A DNA stretch of 64,000 nucleotides from Paragonimus skrjabini miyazakii (Eukaryota; Platyhelminthes; Trematoda; Plagiorchiida; Troglotrematidae). Location of the stretch: positions 194,446-258,445 of the forward strand of contig JTDE01000143.1 of the NCBI GenBank assembly GCA_014338405.1. Direction: 5' to 3'. The translations under genes and the position numbers were made by a program. Shown piece after piece: positions 36,150 to 48,562 of this stretch. The notes below the pieces were generated by a model. It had not been told where the DNA came from. It did no database searches and saw nothing but the letters and a program-made list of their open reading frames with translations. Position 1 is the first letter of the stretch. The number at the start of each line of letters is the position of its first letter.

Positions 36150-36437
36150 TCAAATATGTGAAACATAGGTAAAGTTGGTTAAATTTTATTCACAATCTAT
36201 CTACTGTCTGGTGGTTCAGTGTCGGAAACGTTTTGTCCAATTGTTGTACCTACGATAGTCGTGTATTTATAATTAGGATGGACCTATCACGTAACTCTGG
36301 TAGTCATCTCACATATAATACAAAGCTCATCTCATTAACATTGTGTAACTTGGATCCATAAGTACAAACGAACTGACATTAATGATCGATAATTCTTTTA
36401 CAACTGATGTACTAGCTGTCAACATCATTTTTCCACT

Positions 36438-36767
36438 TCAAGCCGTACCCGCCGGTACAACATTTGGGGTTGCTGCTGATTGTGCGAACAATTCACGAAG
36501 TAATTGAATTATAAACAAGTGCAAATGTATGAAGGTGACCTGGAGAGAAAAAAACAAGATAAAACAAAAATAGAACCCTCCTAAGATAACAAAAACGAAG
36601 AGTAATCCTCTGTAATGCTTCATGTTGTTCACCTTCAATCTGACACTCCACGACCGGTTTCGTCGTTCTTTTGACCCATCCAAGATAGATAGTCTAAAGG
36701 GAGGATGAAACTGGCTACCCTTTGCGTTACAAGGCAATGCTTCTTTCCGTTCGGTCACTAGTTCCAT
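36438..36767 (-). CDS. Possible two-exon small gene with a stop-free intron
   Basis: A candidate first exon (36633-36767) starts MELVTERKEALPCNAKG and ends SWSVRLK at a GTGAAC donor. A candidate second exon (36438-36539) follows a strong TTTTTTTCTCTCCAG acceptor and reads VTFIHLHLFIIQLLRELFAQ, then SAATPNVVPAGTA and TGA. The 93-bp intron between them is a multiple of three and has no stop. The unspliced message would therefore also encode a protein, gaining a very hydrophobic stretch (GLLFVFVILGGFYFCFILFF). No family is recognised, and upstream exons may exist in the ORF at 36727-37071. Confidence 0.27.
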   Translation of the reverse strand: MELVTERKEALPCNAKGSQFHPPFRLSILDGSKERRNRSWSVRLKVNNMKHYRGLLFVFVILGGFYFCFILFFSLQVTFIHLHLFIIQLLRELFAQSAATPNVVPAGTA

Positions 36768-37079
36768 AAGAATCGTTCGTGACGGGGAAGGTATAAGCTA
36801 TAAATCGAGTCATCTTTCTGGTGGACAGGGACTTGCAGTTGACTGCGAAATCCCCAACTAATAGATGGTACCTACCAACGTTTCTCAACAGAGTAATCAA
36901 GGTTTTCATAGTCTGTGACATCTGGTTAACCCACATACGTGTGTAATATTCGTTCTGATAGTGTAAGATTGATAGCTGTTTCACCGAGAACTTAGTAAAT
37001 AGATTTGCGAAAAACCAATACACAGTAGGCGCCACATGAAGTGCGATGACTCCTAGTTCACATCTTAACATGGAGCACT

Positions 37080-38985
37080 AAGTCGGCGACTAAGGGTCAC
37101 TTGGTTGCGGCAGTATTGCTGAAGCAGACTATATCATAATGACTCAGTATAGCTGCACATAGATACTTCTACATCAAGCAGTTTCTAACTGTCTACTACA
37201 AACCTACCAGAGGCAGTAACAGTTACTTTGAATTATTGCCTATTGTTTAACATTGCAACAAAATGACAACTTTATCATATCCCCAAATAAACCATCTGTA
37301 TGTATACTGACCATGGAATTCCACACTATTCATGCATCTCTCGATCTTGGTACCCCGGGCTTGTATCGAAAATGTCACGTATGAGTTGAATCACAATTGT
37401 GCTGGGCGAAATACTTGTAAAATATGTATACAAAAGTCTTCTGGCTTCACTCGCTTTGATAAGCTAATCCAGATTCAGAAGCCGTCAGTCATAAAGTGGG
37501 CCAGCAATCGTTAAAGAAAAAAATTGGAATTAAAAATTTATTTATTAGTCTATATCAAAATTGGCCTACGCAAAAAATAACTGTTCACAATCTCATGAAG
37601 ATAAAGTTTCGCTGTAACCTTCAACCGGAAGGACTAGTATGTTCATCAGATTTCGCGTCTTTAACAGCTCCCAAGATTACCTGAAACATAGAATAGTAAT
37701 GTGTTAACTGCATTCAGAAGTAACGCCTGTCTAATATGTAATGCGGACGTCGCACTTCCACCAATATAATTATTCCCGTATATTCTAACCCATCTGTAAA
37801 GAAGAAATTATGTCTGTAATAAACAAATTTTACTGATCGTAAAAATGTCCCTCAATGAGAAACAACACTGCGTCCGAAAAAAATCCATCACAACACATAG
37901 TCACATAATTTTTTATTCTAATATGCAATTTTTGTCAGTACTCTGTGAAAACTGGTGAGTTTTTATTTCGAAATTGAAGCCGAGCATGATTCAACTACCC
38001 CTTTTCAGGAGTATTTGAAATTGTTAATACGTGAATTTTGCTCCTATAATATTATCCAGTCATTTTTCGGCAACTGGCATATCGATTTGCATCTCGAACA
38101 GATAGCAGGCTTTATGTTCTAACACTTGGACACACAGAAATCGATAGATGTTTTGATTGATTATTTCACGGCTGCTGTTTTGTCAGTGTAAAACGAAATT
38201 TTTTATACAGTCTTGCCGGACAAAGTGGTGTACAGTATGTTCCACTCCATTGCTAAGCAATAAACTTGAAAAATCAGTCAGATAATCAATGGAGAAAAAA
38301 TGACAGAAAACTTCACAATATTCCTAAGTAGTGACTTCTTTTCTGAAACCCAGCAATTTTTTACTAGCGCATATTTCATTTGCATTTGCAATGCAACAGG
38401 CAGTCAGGGTTGACTCAAGTCAACAGAAATGTAAACATTTAGACAAATTTGACAGATGTGTTATACCGTTAATCATGAGTTAATAGCGTAATCGTCCAAA
38501 CATTTATTGACGCCATTTTTTACAAGGTGTTTTGCTTTCGTTTATTCACGTATGGAGGATGTAGGGCTGAAATTATGAAAGAAAAGCTGACTTCGGGGAG
38601 AAAATAACTTGCAAAGGATCTCCAACTATATAAATGGTGTTTATTTATAACAGACAGTAAATTGACTTAAAATAGTGAATGCGATCAATGTAAACAAGTT
38701 AGCAGGGGGACTTCATACAGTTTTAACGTCTGCTATCTTTATCTATATTCGAGTGCAACTAAAAGAATGTGCCAGCTTCGAATAGAACAACTTCACACAC
38801 TCGTTGCTCTCAGACATTCATCTAGCGGAGAGACCAAAGAACCTTTTCTCGACCAATTCATACAAATTGAAATCAATCACAAGCTAAGCTCACAGCTTGA
38901 ACCAAGGCAACCAGTAAATGGCAATCAACTGTTTGCGAAAAAATGGTTGGCTGCCGATAGCTAATAAGTGAGCTGTTATAATGCC
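37080..38985. other. Stretch without recognisable features
   Basis: Short chance ORFs only (for example 38767-38964, +). No repeat similarity noticed. Confidence 0.4.
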
Positions 38986-38989
38986 TTAA

Positions 38990-39190
38990 AATTTGTTTAA
39001 TTTCATTTTGAATATCACTCACAACTGATTGCAGCTGTTGCATTCCCATGGACTTTCTAGTCGGCCACATTCGAAAACAAGCACCGGACTCGAGTTTTGC
39101 TCTCATTGGAGCTCGTCAGTGGTGCATATCATCACCAGGACTAGACTTCCAGTCACGCGGTTCATGAAAGAACCGTGTTGACCACCGCGC
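38990..39190 (-). repeat. Short repeat family B, minus-strand copy
   Basis: The reverse complement of 39055-39150 contains GATGATATGCACCACTGACG and AGCTCCAATGAGAGC followed by GGCCGACTAGAAAGTCCATG. This matches 53388-53475 on the plus strand (GATGATATGCACTACTGACG and so on). The upstream part (GCGCGGTGGTCAACACGGTT) has A-box-like character of a tRNA-derived promoter. Confidence 0.6.
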
Positions 39191-39330
39191 CATTGATTTT
39201 ACATTAGGCACGACCGAATTATCATATGTGAATGCTCAACCACTTCAGCTTGTGAGTAACGATCATGTTGCCCGATAGTCTCGATAGGAGACACAGTTAC
39301 TGTCTGTTAATTCCAATCGATAACCCCGAA
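39185..39330 (+). repeat. Repeat associated with family B
   Basis: GCGCCATTGATTTTACATTAG then GCACGACCGAATTATCATATG matches 53320-53362. The following CTCGATAGGAGACACAGTTA (CTGTCTGTTAA) recurs at 40068-40098. It faces away from the minus-strand family B copy, giving an inverted junction near 39185. Confidence 0.6.
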
Positions 39331-39984
39331 ATTAGACTTCCTAGACAATGTTTGTCGTCCAGCTATTGGAAAATATGTTTTCGCCAAGATAAAACCATCG
39401 CTTAGTCACCCAGTTAGATTGGGTGGGCGCTTCCCCCTTAGGGTGACACTTTTCACATACTATGACCACCGTTCTTAGAAATTGTCATAATGTTCATTCT
39501 CAAACCGACATTTTTCAAACTGGTACTTCCTATTTAGGACAACCATGTGAAGTTCTCCGATAACTGTCTGTATACCAGTAATTTTCATTTCATAAGCTGA
39601 TGCTCGTGTTCGATAGACAATCGGTCTTGGAAACATAGATTTTAACGGGGAAGTTAACATAATTGATTATTAGCTAAGGATGATAATTCTTACTCAAGAC
39701 CTTAGCCATCTCGTCACAGGCGATGCTCGTAGGAGTAATACCTCAGCTGACAACAGGTTACCGGTTCCAGTCAACGACGATGAAATCGGTCAGCGTGAGA
39801 TGTCCGCCTATGGATTAGCCGCAAGAACCTGTTAACTGTCGATCCAAAAGTTGCAAATTGGTTTGCAGGGAAATCCCATTTCACTCTGCTAATTAGGACA
39901 ACCGACACTGAGCCTCAACTTATACTCAAAATACGAAGAAAAAGTGTACAAATCAATGATAGCGGTTAGGCTTACATCTCAAAC

Positions 39985-40265
39985 CTTGTGCTTCATAGAA
40001 ATCCGAATTATCATGTGAACACTCAACCACTTTCGCTTATGGGTACTGACCAGGTTGTCCGATCGCCTCGATAGGAGACACAGTTACTGTCTGTTAACTA
40101 CTACTACTGACAATCTCTGATGAGAGCGAAACTCCAGTCTAATGCTGTTTTTCGAAAGGGACCGACTAGAAAGTCTATGGGAAGGCGACAGCTGCGATCA
40201 ATTGGGGGTGAGGTTCAACCTATATGAAAACCAAAATCCCCTACAACTCATCAGCAAGAATGATA
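39985..40265 (+). repeat. Short repeat family B, plus-strand copy
   Basis: The left half (40005-40100) repeats 39220-39320. The right half (40110-40250), with AAAGTCTATGGGAAGGCGAC and CTATATGAAAACCAAAATCC, repeats 53450-53540. The ORF across 40142-40384 derives from the repeat: its start ERDRLESLWEGDSCDQLGV parallels ESGRLKSLWECNSCDQLWV at 53.4 kb. Confidence 0.65.
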
Positions 40266-40269
40266 TGGT

Positions 40270-43200
40270 TAGCCCAAATCAACACACTCAAAATCGGACA
40301 CCTTTGTACAGTATGTTTGTTCTAGTTTTCCATGACCGTATCTCGCAAAGGTTTGGCATAGAGTGCATTTTGCAACACAGATGATACATAACCACCTGAC
40401 CATAACTTTAATGTCCCAAAAGATAACAAACGAAGCAGTAAACTTTTTTATCAAACAGGACAGAAACTCACAAAAGACATCTATTCTACTACCCGCATTC
40501 CGCTACACTGAAAAGCAGATGCAACCATCTGATTGGCGTCGACTCATAGTATTTAAGGAAGGTAAGCTAGTGTGATATCTGTACTCAGCCGAGATGGGGT
40601 AACTTAGAGGACGACATATAGCATTACAAGTTGCCGCATAATTCGCCCACTAATACGTACATCACTGATATCGTTTATAAAACTTGAAGTCGTCCAAAAA
40701 CTGGAGAATAGTTTTCTCCACTTTTGCCACATCTATTAGCAGAACCAACGTCGAGTTGGTTTTACCTTGCTGCACTGTATATTTGTCGACAAACTTTACA
40801 AGTAAGAAATAAAACAGAAAATCACACTTGTTCAATGCGGTTAAGCGAACAGAGTTGGCTGCCATGATTGAAATATTTATGGAATTGGACGAAGATTATA
40901 ATCACAGTTAAAATTTGTCGTTCCGTTTAATAACACATTTATAAACAAAGAATTTGCATCAGTTGAACATATCGCGTTTTCTGCAGTGTCCAAACTATGA
41001 ATACATTGGACTGGTCGAAAATTGTGTTTTGGAAAAGGGTCACTTAGCAGATGTTGGTGTAATACTCAGAATCACGGACTTCGAATAGCTCTCGAAACCT
41101 ACCGCGTAAATAATAAAGAGAAGACCTCGTATTAGTTACAGTGAGCAGTTTTTATTTCTGAGACAAGAACCCGGATTCATAAATGTTTATCAATATTAAA
41201 GAAATCAGAGCCTGTCATTGACTGATCTTAATGGCACCTGCAAAGTCACGAAGTGTAAATAACAGAAGATGCAACGTTGAAGCTTCTCGAACAATCCTGA
41301 TGTCGTACCTCAACTTGACGTTTGGAGTGGTTACTTGCTAGATCGTCTGTTATGTTGGGGTTTAGATCGGTGGTGAATCGACTCGATTTTCGCCAAATTT
41401 AGAATGTCACTAACCATTATCCACGTTGATGTTGAAAAGAATCATATATGGTTAAAACGGATTTTGTGAGGACGTCCAACCTACGAATCATGAGCAAGCC
41501 AGATATATAGGGACACTTGGTACTTACTGGTTTTACACTGCCATATTGATTCACAGTTATATACATATTTATAATTGCGCATACACAATGTCATTAAAAG
41601 TATAGCCATGTGTTCATCAGTAGCCTGTTACGAGTCTAACTTAGTGTAAACAAACTAACAAGTAAACAACCTTAGACGAATATGGTCAGGGTGGCTGTGG
41701 CACTCAGTCGACACGGACGTGGCAGAAATACTTTATGTAAAACTGATTGCAGTGGCAGTAGTTAAACGTACTTTTACAGGCATTCATTCACCATTTTGCA
41801 ATTAACTCAGATTAACTAAAGGATTTGTCGTTTTTGTGGGCGTGGTTTATGTGACCCTAGATAAAACCGGTCATTCAAACGAACAAAGCTTTTCACAAGT
41901 CCTCACATGTAACCTTGATTTATTCATCCCACTTAATGCAACTCTATAAAGATCTCGGCATACTGACCGATAAGCAATAAAGCAAATGACCATCGTTTGG
42001 GTTGTAGAGGGTGGATTGATGAGGCGTAACTCACACTTTAGGAAATTAGAGGAATGCAACTGACGTTCACGTTAAACAAAATGACATTTGTCCATTTCAT
42101 GAACGTGATATCAGAGAAATTGGAGGGAGAGAGTCAATCTCTCTTGATTACGTCATCACTTGTTGGAGCTTAAAAGGTTAACAAAAGAACGATCATTCCA
42201 TAAAAGAAAGCGTTGATACCTTTGAAGTTTATCGAACGAATGAACTTAACAGGAGGAGACAGGTGAGAAGTAATGGTTGAACACACAGCTGATATTACAT
42301 ACGGACCAAATATAATATTTTTGTCCAGACAACCATGGCAACAAACGTTGATTTATTCGTTTCAAGTAGAAATTTATTCAACTTGCGTCTGCCACTGAAA
42401 ATGTATCGGGTTCGATCGAGAACAGTTTAGTATATAATTCTGCGACCGTAAAAGACGTCTGGCCGTAGAATTTGCCTGTTGCCAGACATTCGTCACAAAG
42501 TATGCCAGCCGCGAAGAAAATACTGTTTTGCACGACAGCAGTGCAGTGACTGTCCCCTGTCCCACATATTACACATACACTTTTCTAACGGTCATCTCTA
42601 GCTCTCGATTTTCCTGACTTTGAGACCTGTCCTTTAGTTTCCGCACTTTCTAGTCGTCGTAAACTACTCACAAGCGAGATTGCACGTTATACAGCGATAT
42701 ATAACGAGTTTGTAAGAACGGTGCTGACTAAAGGTCCCGACTAAATTCCAGGTATTCTCAGTTTAAAAGTGTACATCACTTCCTTATTCCGAAGTAAACG
42801 GAGTACACAAAGTGAAAAAGAAGTTCTAATCAGTTTTAGTTTTATTTCCATCAAGTCACCCTCCCGACGAGTTGTCCCTTTAGATATGGCTAAACGAGAT
42901 TTCAAACAAACGAGGTAAAAACGACACCAAAGGTCTTCTTGCAATCACAAATAGAAGTGACTGAAAGTTCTGTTACTATGGCGTGTACAGAGTTACTCCA
43001 GAGGGGGTTTTATCGTCGTTAGTTAGAAACAAACATTAGATTACACACAAATCCTTTTGACTCTGCATTCACTATATGGTGAACTGAAAGTGGTTAGTAT
43101 ATTGATTTGTTTGCGGTCCGTCAGTTAGACTGGATGTTTTGTATTCAAAACCTAGTCACAGTAATATCAGACTGGAACTTAGCATATCTTAAATGTTCAC

Positions 43201-45370
43201 TGAATCAGTGCAATTGATTATTCTAAAAAAATCAACGAAGTGCCGATAAAACAAAGCGGCAACAAACAAACACGAATCCGTAATGACAATCCTACGGAAA
43301 ATAAGAACGCATTCACTAGCCTCGTGTTCGGCGGATAATTCGTGGCTGTGACGGAAGGTCACGTGACTGAGTCAACGAAGTGTCATTGAAGCAGGTTGCA
43401 AACAAGCAGAGTACAAAATCATGTACCGTAACAGGTACGCGCGGAAATAACACAATTGGCAAACATTATGCTGTATGCACTAGTGCCATTTCATTCACTA
43501 AAGAATTTTGTTAAAAACGGTTTGAAACCTCTTTGAGAATCAACGTATGCTAAGACGTCTGGTTTGAGTCGCTCGACAAGGAGGATGACCACAATAGAAC
43601 GGGAACTTTCGTCGACTTCTTTCAGAAAATGTTATAAAGATGTAGCGCGTCCGGCAGACTATGTACACTAACACGCATCAATTCGAGATGAGACCTGCCG
43701 ATGTGCAAGATACCCTAGTACTGCCTTCGGCCTGTCAAAAGATGAACGAGAGTAAGCCTCTGATTTGCCCAACAATTCTGCAAGCATACTTGACTGGATA
43801 ACCTGGTTTCCACGAATGGAGGCAAGGTTTCCTAGTTTCAGTCAATTGCTTCAAGCGCCGACCACTCTTAACGACAATTTCTTCGGGTCAAAAGTGATAG
43901 ACAGATGACGAGTGCATGACAGGGAAGCACCTACCTTATGATTCGACTACACGTCAATGTTGAACTGTGATTCAACAGGTAGTAAACACACAATCAAAAA
44001 ACTGCTTTGTTTGAAAGATTCTCAGTTGTTCTTTCTGCTGCTTTACATTGATCAAGACGTCGACGTAAACCCTTGACACATTTGGTGCAGAGTTAGATAA
44101 ATACGTCAGGGGATACGTCAGCAAATCAGACTCAGTTATGTAAATATTGCCTTTCGTTTCCTAGGCAGTCTGTAACAAGAAAACCGGGAGCAGGCACAAA
44201 ATTATCATAAGCTTGCTTTCGGATGTTACAGTAATGTTGCTTGCAATTCGGTTACTGTTCTGCGTGGTACGGACACTGCTGTGAACCGTCTGAGTTTAAA
44301 CACCCTTTCCATACTTATCACAAAAAATATCTGTCCAGTCATTGTACATATCCATTGATGATTAACTTGTAATCGTTCTTCAATTCATTATCCAAAGTCA
44401 ACCAATCCAAACCTCACATTCTCGACCGTGTGTTCTGCTCAGTCTACCTGAAACGCCCACGCCATTATGACTTGGGCCCCATGAAACCAATCACTACTGA
44501 ATAATCTGGAGCATTAACTTTCACAAAAGTAAGTTATTTGTAAGTCCACCGTATAATAACAGAACACTTTAGTAACATTTGGGTTACTTTCATCAATTCG
44601 ACCCCATACAACGTCCACAGACAGCAAAATGAACAGACCATTCAAATCACGATGATAATACATTTTGACCGTTTTTTGAAGAACAAGATGAGTTTCAACG
44701 GAGGATTCGAAAAATGGCTAGAACCGATATTCTGTTCAAAAATGCTTGGTTATACTTACTTTCAACAGTACGGTAGTTAAGGGTCTTCATAAACTTAGTT
44801 TGAAAATCAGACGGCTCGTCTAAAAATGTTGCAGTCTATTGGCTTAGCATTCGATGTGGAAAAAACGACTCAATTTTGATAAATAAAGGCAATGAAGCCG
44901 TTAACCGGGATCAGGTTCACGCTCCGGGTCGAAGTTCATATGACTTTCAATCTTTGTTTTTTTTCTAAATACCGAGAGATATTGCAGCTAGTCAGTTCAA
45001 TGGTTTGAATAATACATTTGCTTGATTGGGTTTTCCTTTGGATTAAAACGATAAGCTGGATGTTGTTAACATCAGAGAAGGTGTCTTATATTCAATTGCA
45101 ATTAATCCGTTTGTTTGTTGACAAACTCAACGCGGCTCAATTCATTTCTTTGAAACTTACAATGTACGTAACTCTTTCACAGCTTATTTCTTTCTATTAG
45201 ATATAAGGCTGAATGTTTAACAGGCATGCTTGAGTCATGAATCCATACTTACCACTGATGTGCTCTCAACAAATAAAACAGTCATGGCGTTTTCGACCAA
45301 GATATTCCATGTCACTGTTAAGGCGAGCGGCGGCCCAAACCACAGTACCTTTTGGTCAGGCTCATGGCTG
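40270..45370. other. Five-kilobase stretch without recognisable genes
   Basis: ORFs are short and unsupported. I see no PLE or SINE similarity here. Confidence 0.4.
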
Positions 45371-45372
45371 TT

Positions 45373-45418
45373 ATGATGATGATGACGATGATGACGATGA
45401 CCAGAATGATGATGATGG
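45373..45418. repeat. Imperfect (GAT/GAC)n microsatellite
   Basis: About fifteen trinucleotides of GAT or GAC with one interruption (CCAGAA). The Asp run it creates in the ORF at 45237-45509 is a by-product and is not evidence of a gene. The 80 bp before it (TATTCCATGTCACTGTTAAG, GCGAGCGGCGG) resemble 54139-54175, so it may sit in a dispersed repeat. Confidence 0.8.
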
Positions 45419-45419
45419 T

Positions 45420-46760
45420 AATTTTAGAGGAGTGTGTTGTGTTGTTATACACAGTGTGTTCGTGCACTCGTTCGCGATCCCAATAAGCTGCAATATGCGC
45501 ACAGTCTAAAGTAATATATGCTTGTCAAAATGAGAGTTTCAAAGTAACCTCCAAATTTCATGGATTTTTCCATTTCATTAACCGCGATTATTTTGAATGG
45601 TAGACAAAATAGTTTGTTCAATACCTCAAGTAGAATTTTATTCTTTTCTGCAACTGTTGTAGTTTTCACACATCCCGTCGAACTATAAACATTCATTGAA
45701 AAATCGACAAATTTCGATAGGATGTCGGCCGTAATCAATACATTCATTTAGCTGAGCTGGCTTTAAGTCTCATACCACATCTAGGCCAAAAGTCTTTCTT
45801 TCAACGTTACGGCTACATCTTGGTACAATTTCTAGCCAAGTGGTTCAGTACGGAAACTTAACGACTTATATAAGTGACCGTAAGATATGAAAGGTGCCTA
45901 TTTCATTATACATATATATATATTTAAAGTATTAATAGACGGCACACACTGAGTACTGAACGATTTACTGTGACGTTTCAAATCCACACTAGGATCCATT
46001 ATCAAACAAACCGATAACTCTTTTGGTTTTTAACACGTTGTGGCTTAACCAAGGAAATACTTAAACCTTTATATATTTCGATTTGAACATATTAGTTTGT
46101 TACACTGACAATGTGCTTGTCAGTAAGTTTCAACTCAAATTTTTAGTCTCAGACCTCAGTTGCAGTACGATTACTACCGTTCTAATAATGACGAAAGTGA
46201 ACTGTTACATACTGAACACCACATACACTTGATCGCAACCTTCGGCGTCGGACAGGCCTTCAAGCTGATTCAATTAGAAGGGGAGTACTAGAGTAGAGTT
46301 TTGCTCTTGTTACACCTAATCAGTTGATCAACACTCCTTAACCAGTGCTCATTTCGTCCAACGAATTCAGTGACTTCAACCTTCCTGGGGAATGCTTACC
46401 TCGTGGCTATCGACTGGAGTGAGTAAAACATGCCTGTTTGTTTTCCATTTCGGAATGGTCGAACAGTCTGAACAAAATTCACACAACACTGTGTTTGGGT
46501 CTTTGGATACGATAATTTGGTAGTGCCTGTTGTGAGATTATAAACATTGTTATAAACAAGCTGATCTCACAAGCATGAGGGTCAGAGTGTAAATCCCGGC
46601 TCGGAAGAGAATATGATGAGCTCTAACAAGAGCCAAACTCGAGCCTATTGCTTTCTTCCGAAGTGGGTTGGCCGGAAGGCTTATTTGAATGCAGTGACTG
46701 CTACTAAATGTGCGCCTTGTTCAATTTGAAATAATCTGAGTCCTTGAACTCCCATGAAAA
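45420..46760. other. Intergenic stretch 3' of BBOF1
   Basis: No exon recognised. A short (AT)n tract lies at 45912-45922. Confidence 0.45.
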
Positions 46761-46768
46761 ACACATAC

Positions 46769-46811
46769 TTTATTTCATACAAGAATAAAACTTCATTTTG
46801 AGTTCTTTATT
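46769..46811 (-). promoter_or_regulatory. Two poly(A) signals of BBOF1
   Basis: On the minus strand AATAAA occurs at 46806-46811, 27 bp after the BBOF1 stop, and again at 46769-46774. Either can define the mRNA end; the second is at the more usual spacing for a 3' UTR of about 80-90 nt. Confidence 0.7.
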
Positions 46812-46838
46812 GCTCGACTTACTCAATTTTCACAGCTT

Positions 46839-47364
46839 TCATAAACCGCTGGTAATTTCTTCAAAACTGTTAGCTGGTACAGCTGGTGACCCATCAAGAT
46901 GCAGATTTGGCGGAGCTCCATCCGAATCAATACCACCGTCCGGTTGCTTGGTATGAACTGATGAACAACTCAAATAGATATCCGGCAAACTAATCGGAGA
47001 CCTCCTCTCTTTGCATTTGTCCCTGATACCTTCAAGCACTGAACTACTGTTTCTTCGACATGATTTATCAACGCATTTGTCCGCGGGCAACATGGGTGGC
47101 TTCAGATTTGATCTCATCTCCAAGCGTCGAGTGAGTGAACGAGAGTGCGTTGAATCTGAAGCGTTTTCAACAGATAATTTTGTCGTCATAACAGCATGAT
47201 CACTTGATGCCTCCGAGAAGTTGGCCTGGGATTGATTTTCAGTATCAAGGCCTCTGGTGTTGTTTATTCGCCTTCCAGCGTTGATTTGAGCAAACAGGTT
47301 TGATAGAACACGTTCTTTCTGTTCCCATGTGAGGTCAACAAATTTACAATTTGCACCTACTGGT
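46839..47364 (-). CDS. BBOF1: BBOF1 (basal body orientation factor 1), last coding exon
   Basis: After the acceptor TTTGTTTCGTTATAG the exon begins with one base that completes Ala (GC|A) from the exon at 49826. It then reads PVGANCKFVDLTWEQKERVL and SNLFAQINAG. The block DLTWEQKExVLxxLFAxxN is the conserved C-terminal signature of BBOF1/CCDC176, a coiled-coil protein of basal bodies and axonemes needed for ciliary orientation and sperm-flagellum integrity in vertebrates. After this block come about 140 residues of Ser-, Arg- and Pro-rich sequence without recognised domain, ending NSFEEITSGL and TGA at 46839-46841. That tail is longer than the vertebrate one as I remember it and is probably disordered. 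The exon has 174 complete codons plus stop and is free of frameshifts. Confidence 0.9.
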
Positions 47365-47936
47365 CTATAACGAAACAAATGTTTCTTCTGCTAAAGATTT
47401 ACAAGTAATTTGTATAGCCTTTCAAGTAAATTCAAACGTGCAGTCATTTGCTATTAAGATCTACCATGTGATAACACAAACCCGTAAGTTAATTGAAACT
47501 GTATAATGTTGAACCGAAGATACAATTATATCATAATTCAACACAAAAGCATCATCATCGCAATACTGGCTCAGTTTCCTTCAATTGTTCAACAGTTCGC
47601 AAAATAAAACCCGCATTGATTCAGCTTACAAATCAATTGATTAGGGTTCCGAGTCCCGAGTGTCACAAATGTGTCTAGTTAAATCTGAATGTATCCACCT
47701 AGCATGTTACTTTGTACGTCAGGTGAGAGTGTGCTGGCTGAAAACTGCACTGAACTCGCTCCGTGGCTATGTTAATATCTCAACTAGGAAGAATTTGCAC
47801 GCTCGTTGGCTTGTGTGTGTAAATATACCACTTAAACTTCGTCGAAGCGGTATCATTTATACCAAACCAAGTAAATTTTGATAGCAAAGCCTACTATCTG
47901 GACTAGAAGCGTTCATTTTAAAAAAAGCTGAATAAA

Positions 47937-48235
47937 TTTTAGATGAGGCCTAATTATGAAAAGTCAGGACTTCGGCTGGATCCAAACCAACGACAGAAAC
48001 ACCATATCTCCACGCGGCAAGCGCTGTACCAGCTGAGCCACGAAGCCACCCCAGGAGCTCGGACTCGCAGCTTGGACTATGTTACCCACTCGTCTCACTG
48101 TCTCATATGGAATCCACCAAATGATTTAGTTGATCGACTGCTCCGGTAGGACTCCTCGAACAGTTCACGCTAGAATCCATCGACGCCGTTGTTGAGCATA
48201 GAAATTTTATTACTAACAAGTAGTTTGGCAGATTT
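47937..48235 (-). repeat. tRNA-derived SINE (family A), copy 2
   Basis: TCAGGACTTCGGCTGGATCC at 47963 is followed by CGGCAAGCGCTGTACCAGCT and then GAGCCACGAAGCCACCC. It continues with the body TCTCATATGGAATCCACCAA at 48101, all matching 29987-30250. The B box (GTTTGGATCC on the minus strand) is degraded, so transcription by Pol III is unlikely. Confidence 0.75.
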
Positions 48236-48302
48236 ATGATTTTAGATGAGACCCAATTGTGAAAAGTCAGGACTTCGGCTGGATTCGAACCAGTGAAAAA
48301 AA
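48236..48302 (-). repeat. Truncated family A SINE in tandem with copy 2
   Basis: TTTTAGATGAGACCCAATTG then TGAAAAGTCAGGACTTCGGC and TGGATTCGAACCAGTGA repeat the start of copy 2 (47938-47995). The copy then breaks off into AAAAAAAATGAATAAC. Two units in the same orientation without spacer suggest tandem insertion or duplication. Confidence 0.7.
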
Positions 48303-48562
48303 ATGAATAACTTGCTCAAATCTGAGGACTGATAACACCCATGAAGCCAGATAAACTTCAGAAACATTTTGAGTGTTATACTGCACACTATGCTCTACCA
48401 TCTACCTTGTTATTGTGCTATACTATAAGATTGCAAACCGTCGAAGAGTTTGAGGAAGACTAGATGTCCGTACGTTTTCTTTGAATGCTTTTGACATTCG
48501 CATAGATCTACTGGCTTCAGTAGTTTGATGTAAACAACAAAAACAAAATACAAATGATTGGG

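Noticed and set aside
45237..45509. ORF with a run of nine aspartates
   Set aside because: The run comes from a GAT/GAC microsatellite, and the rest of the ORF has no recognisable domain. The left part resembles a dispersed repeat at 54.1 kb.
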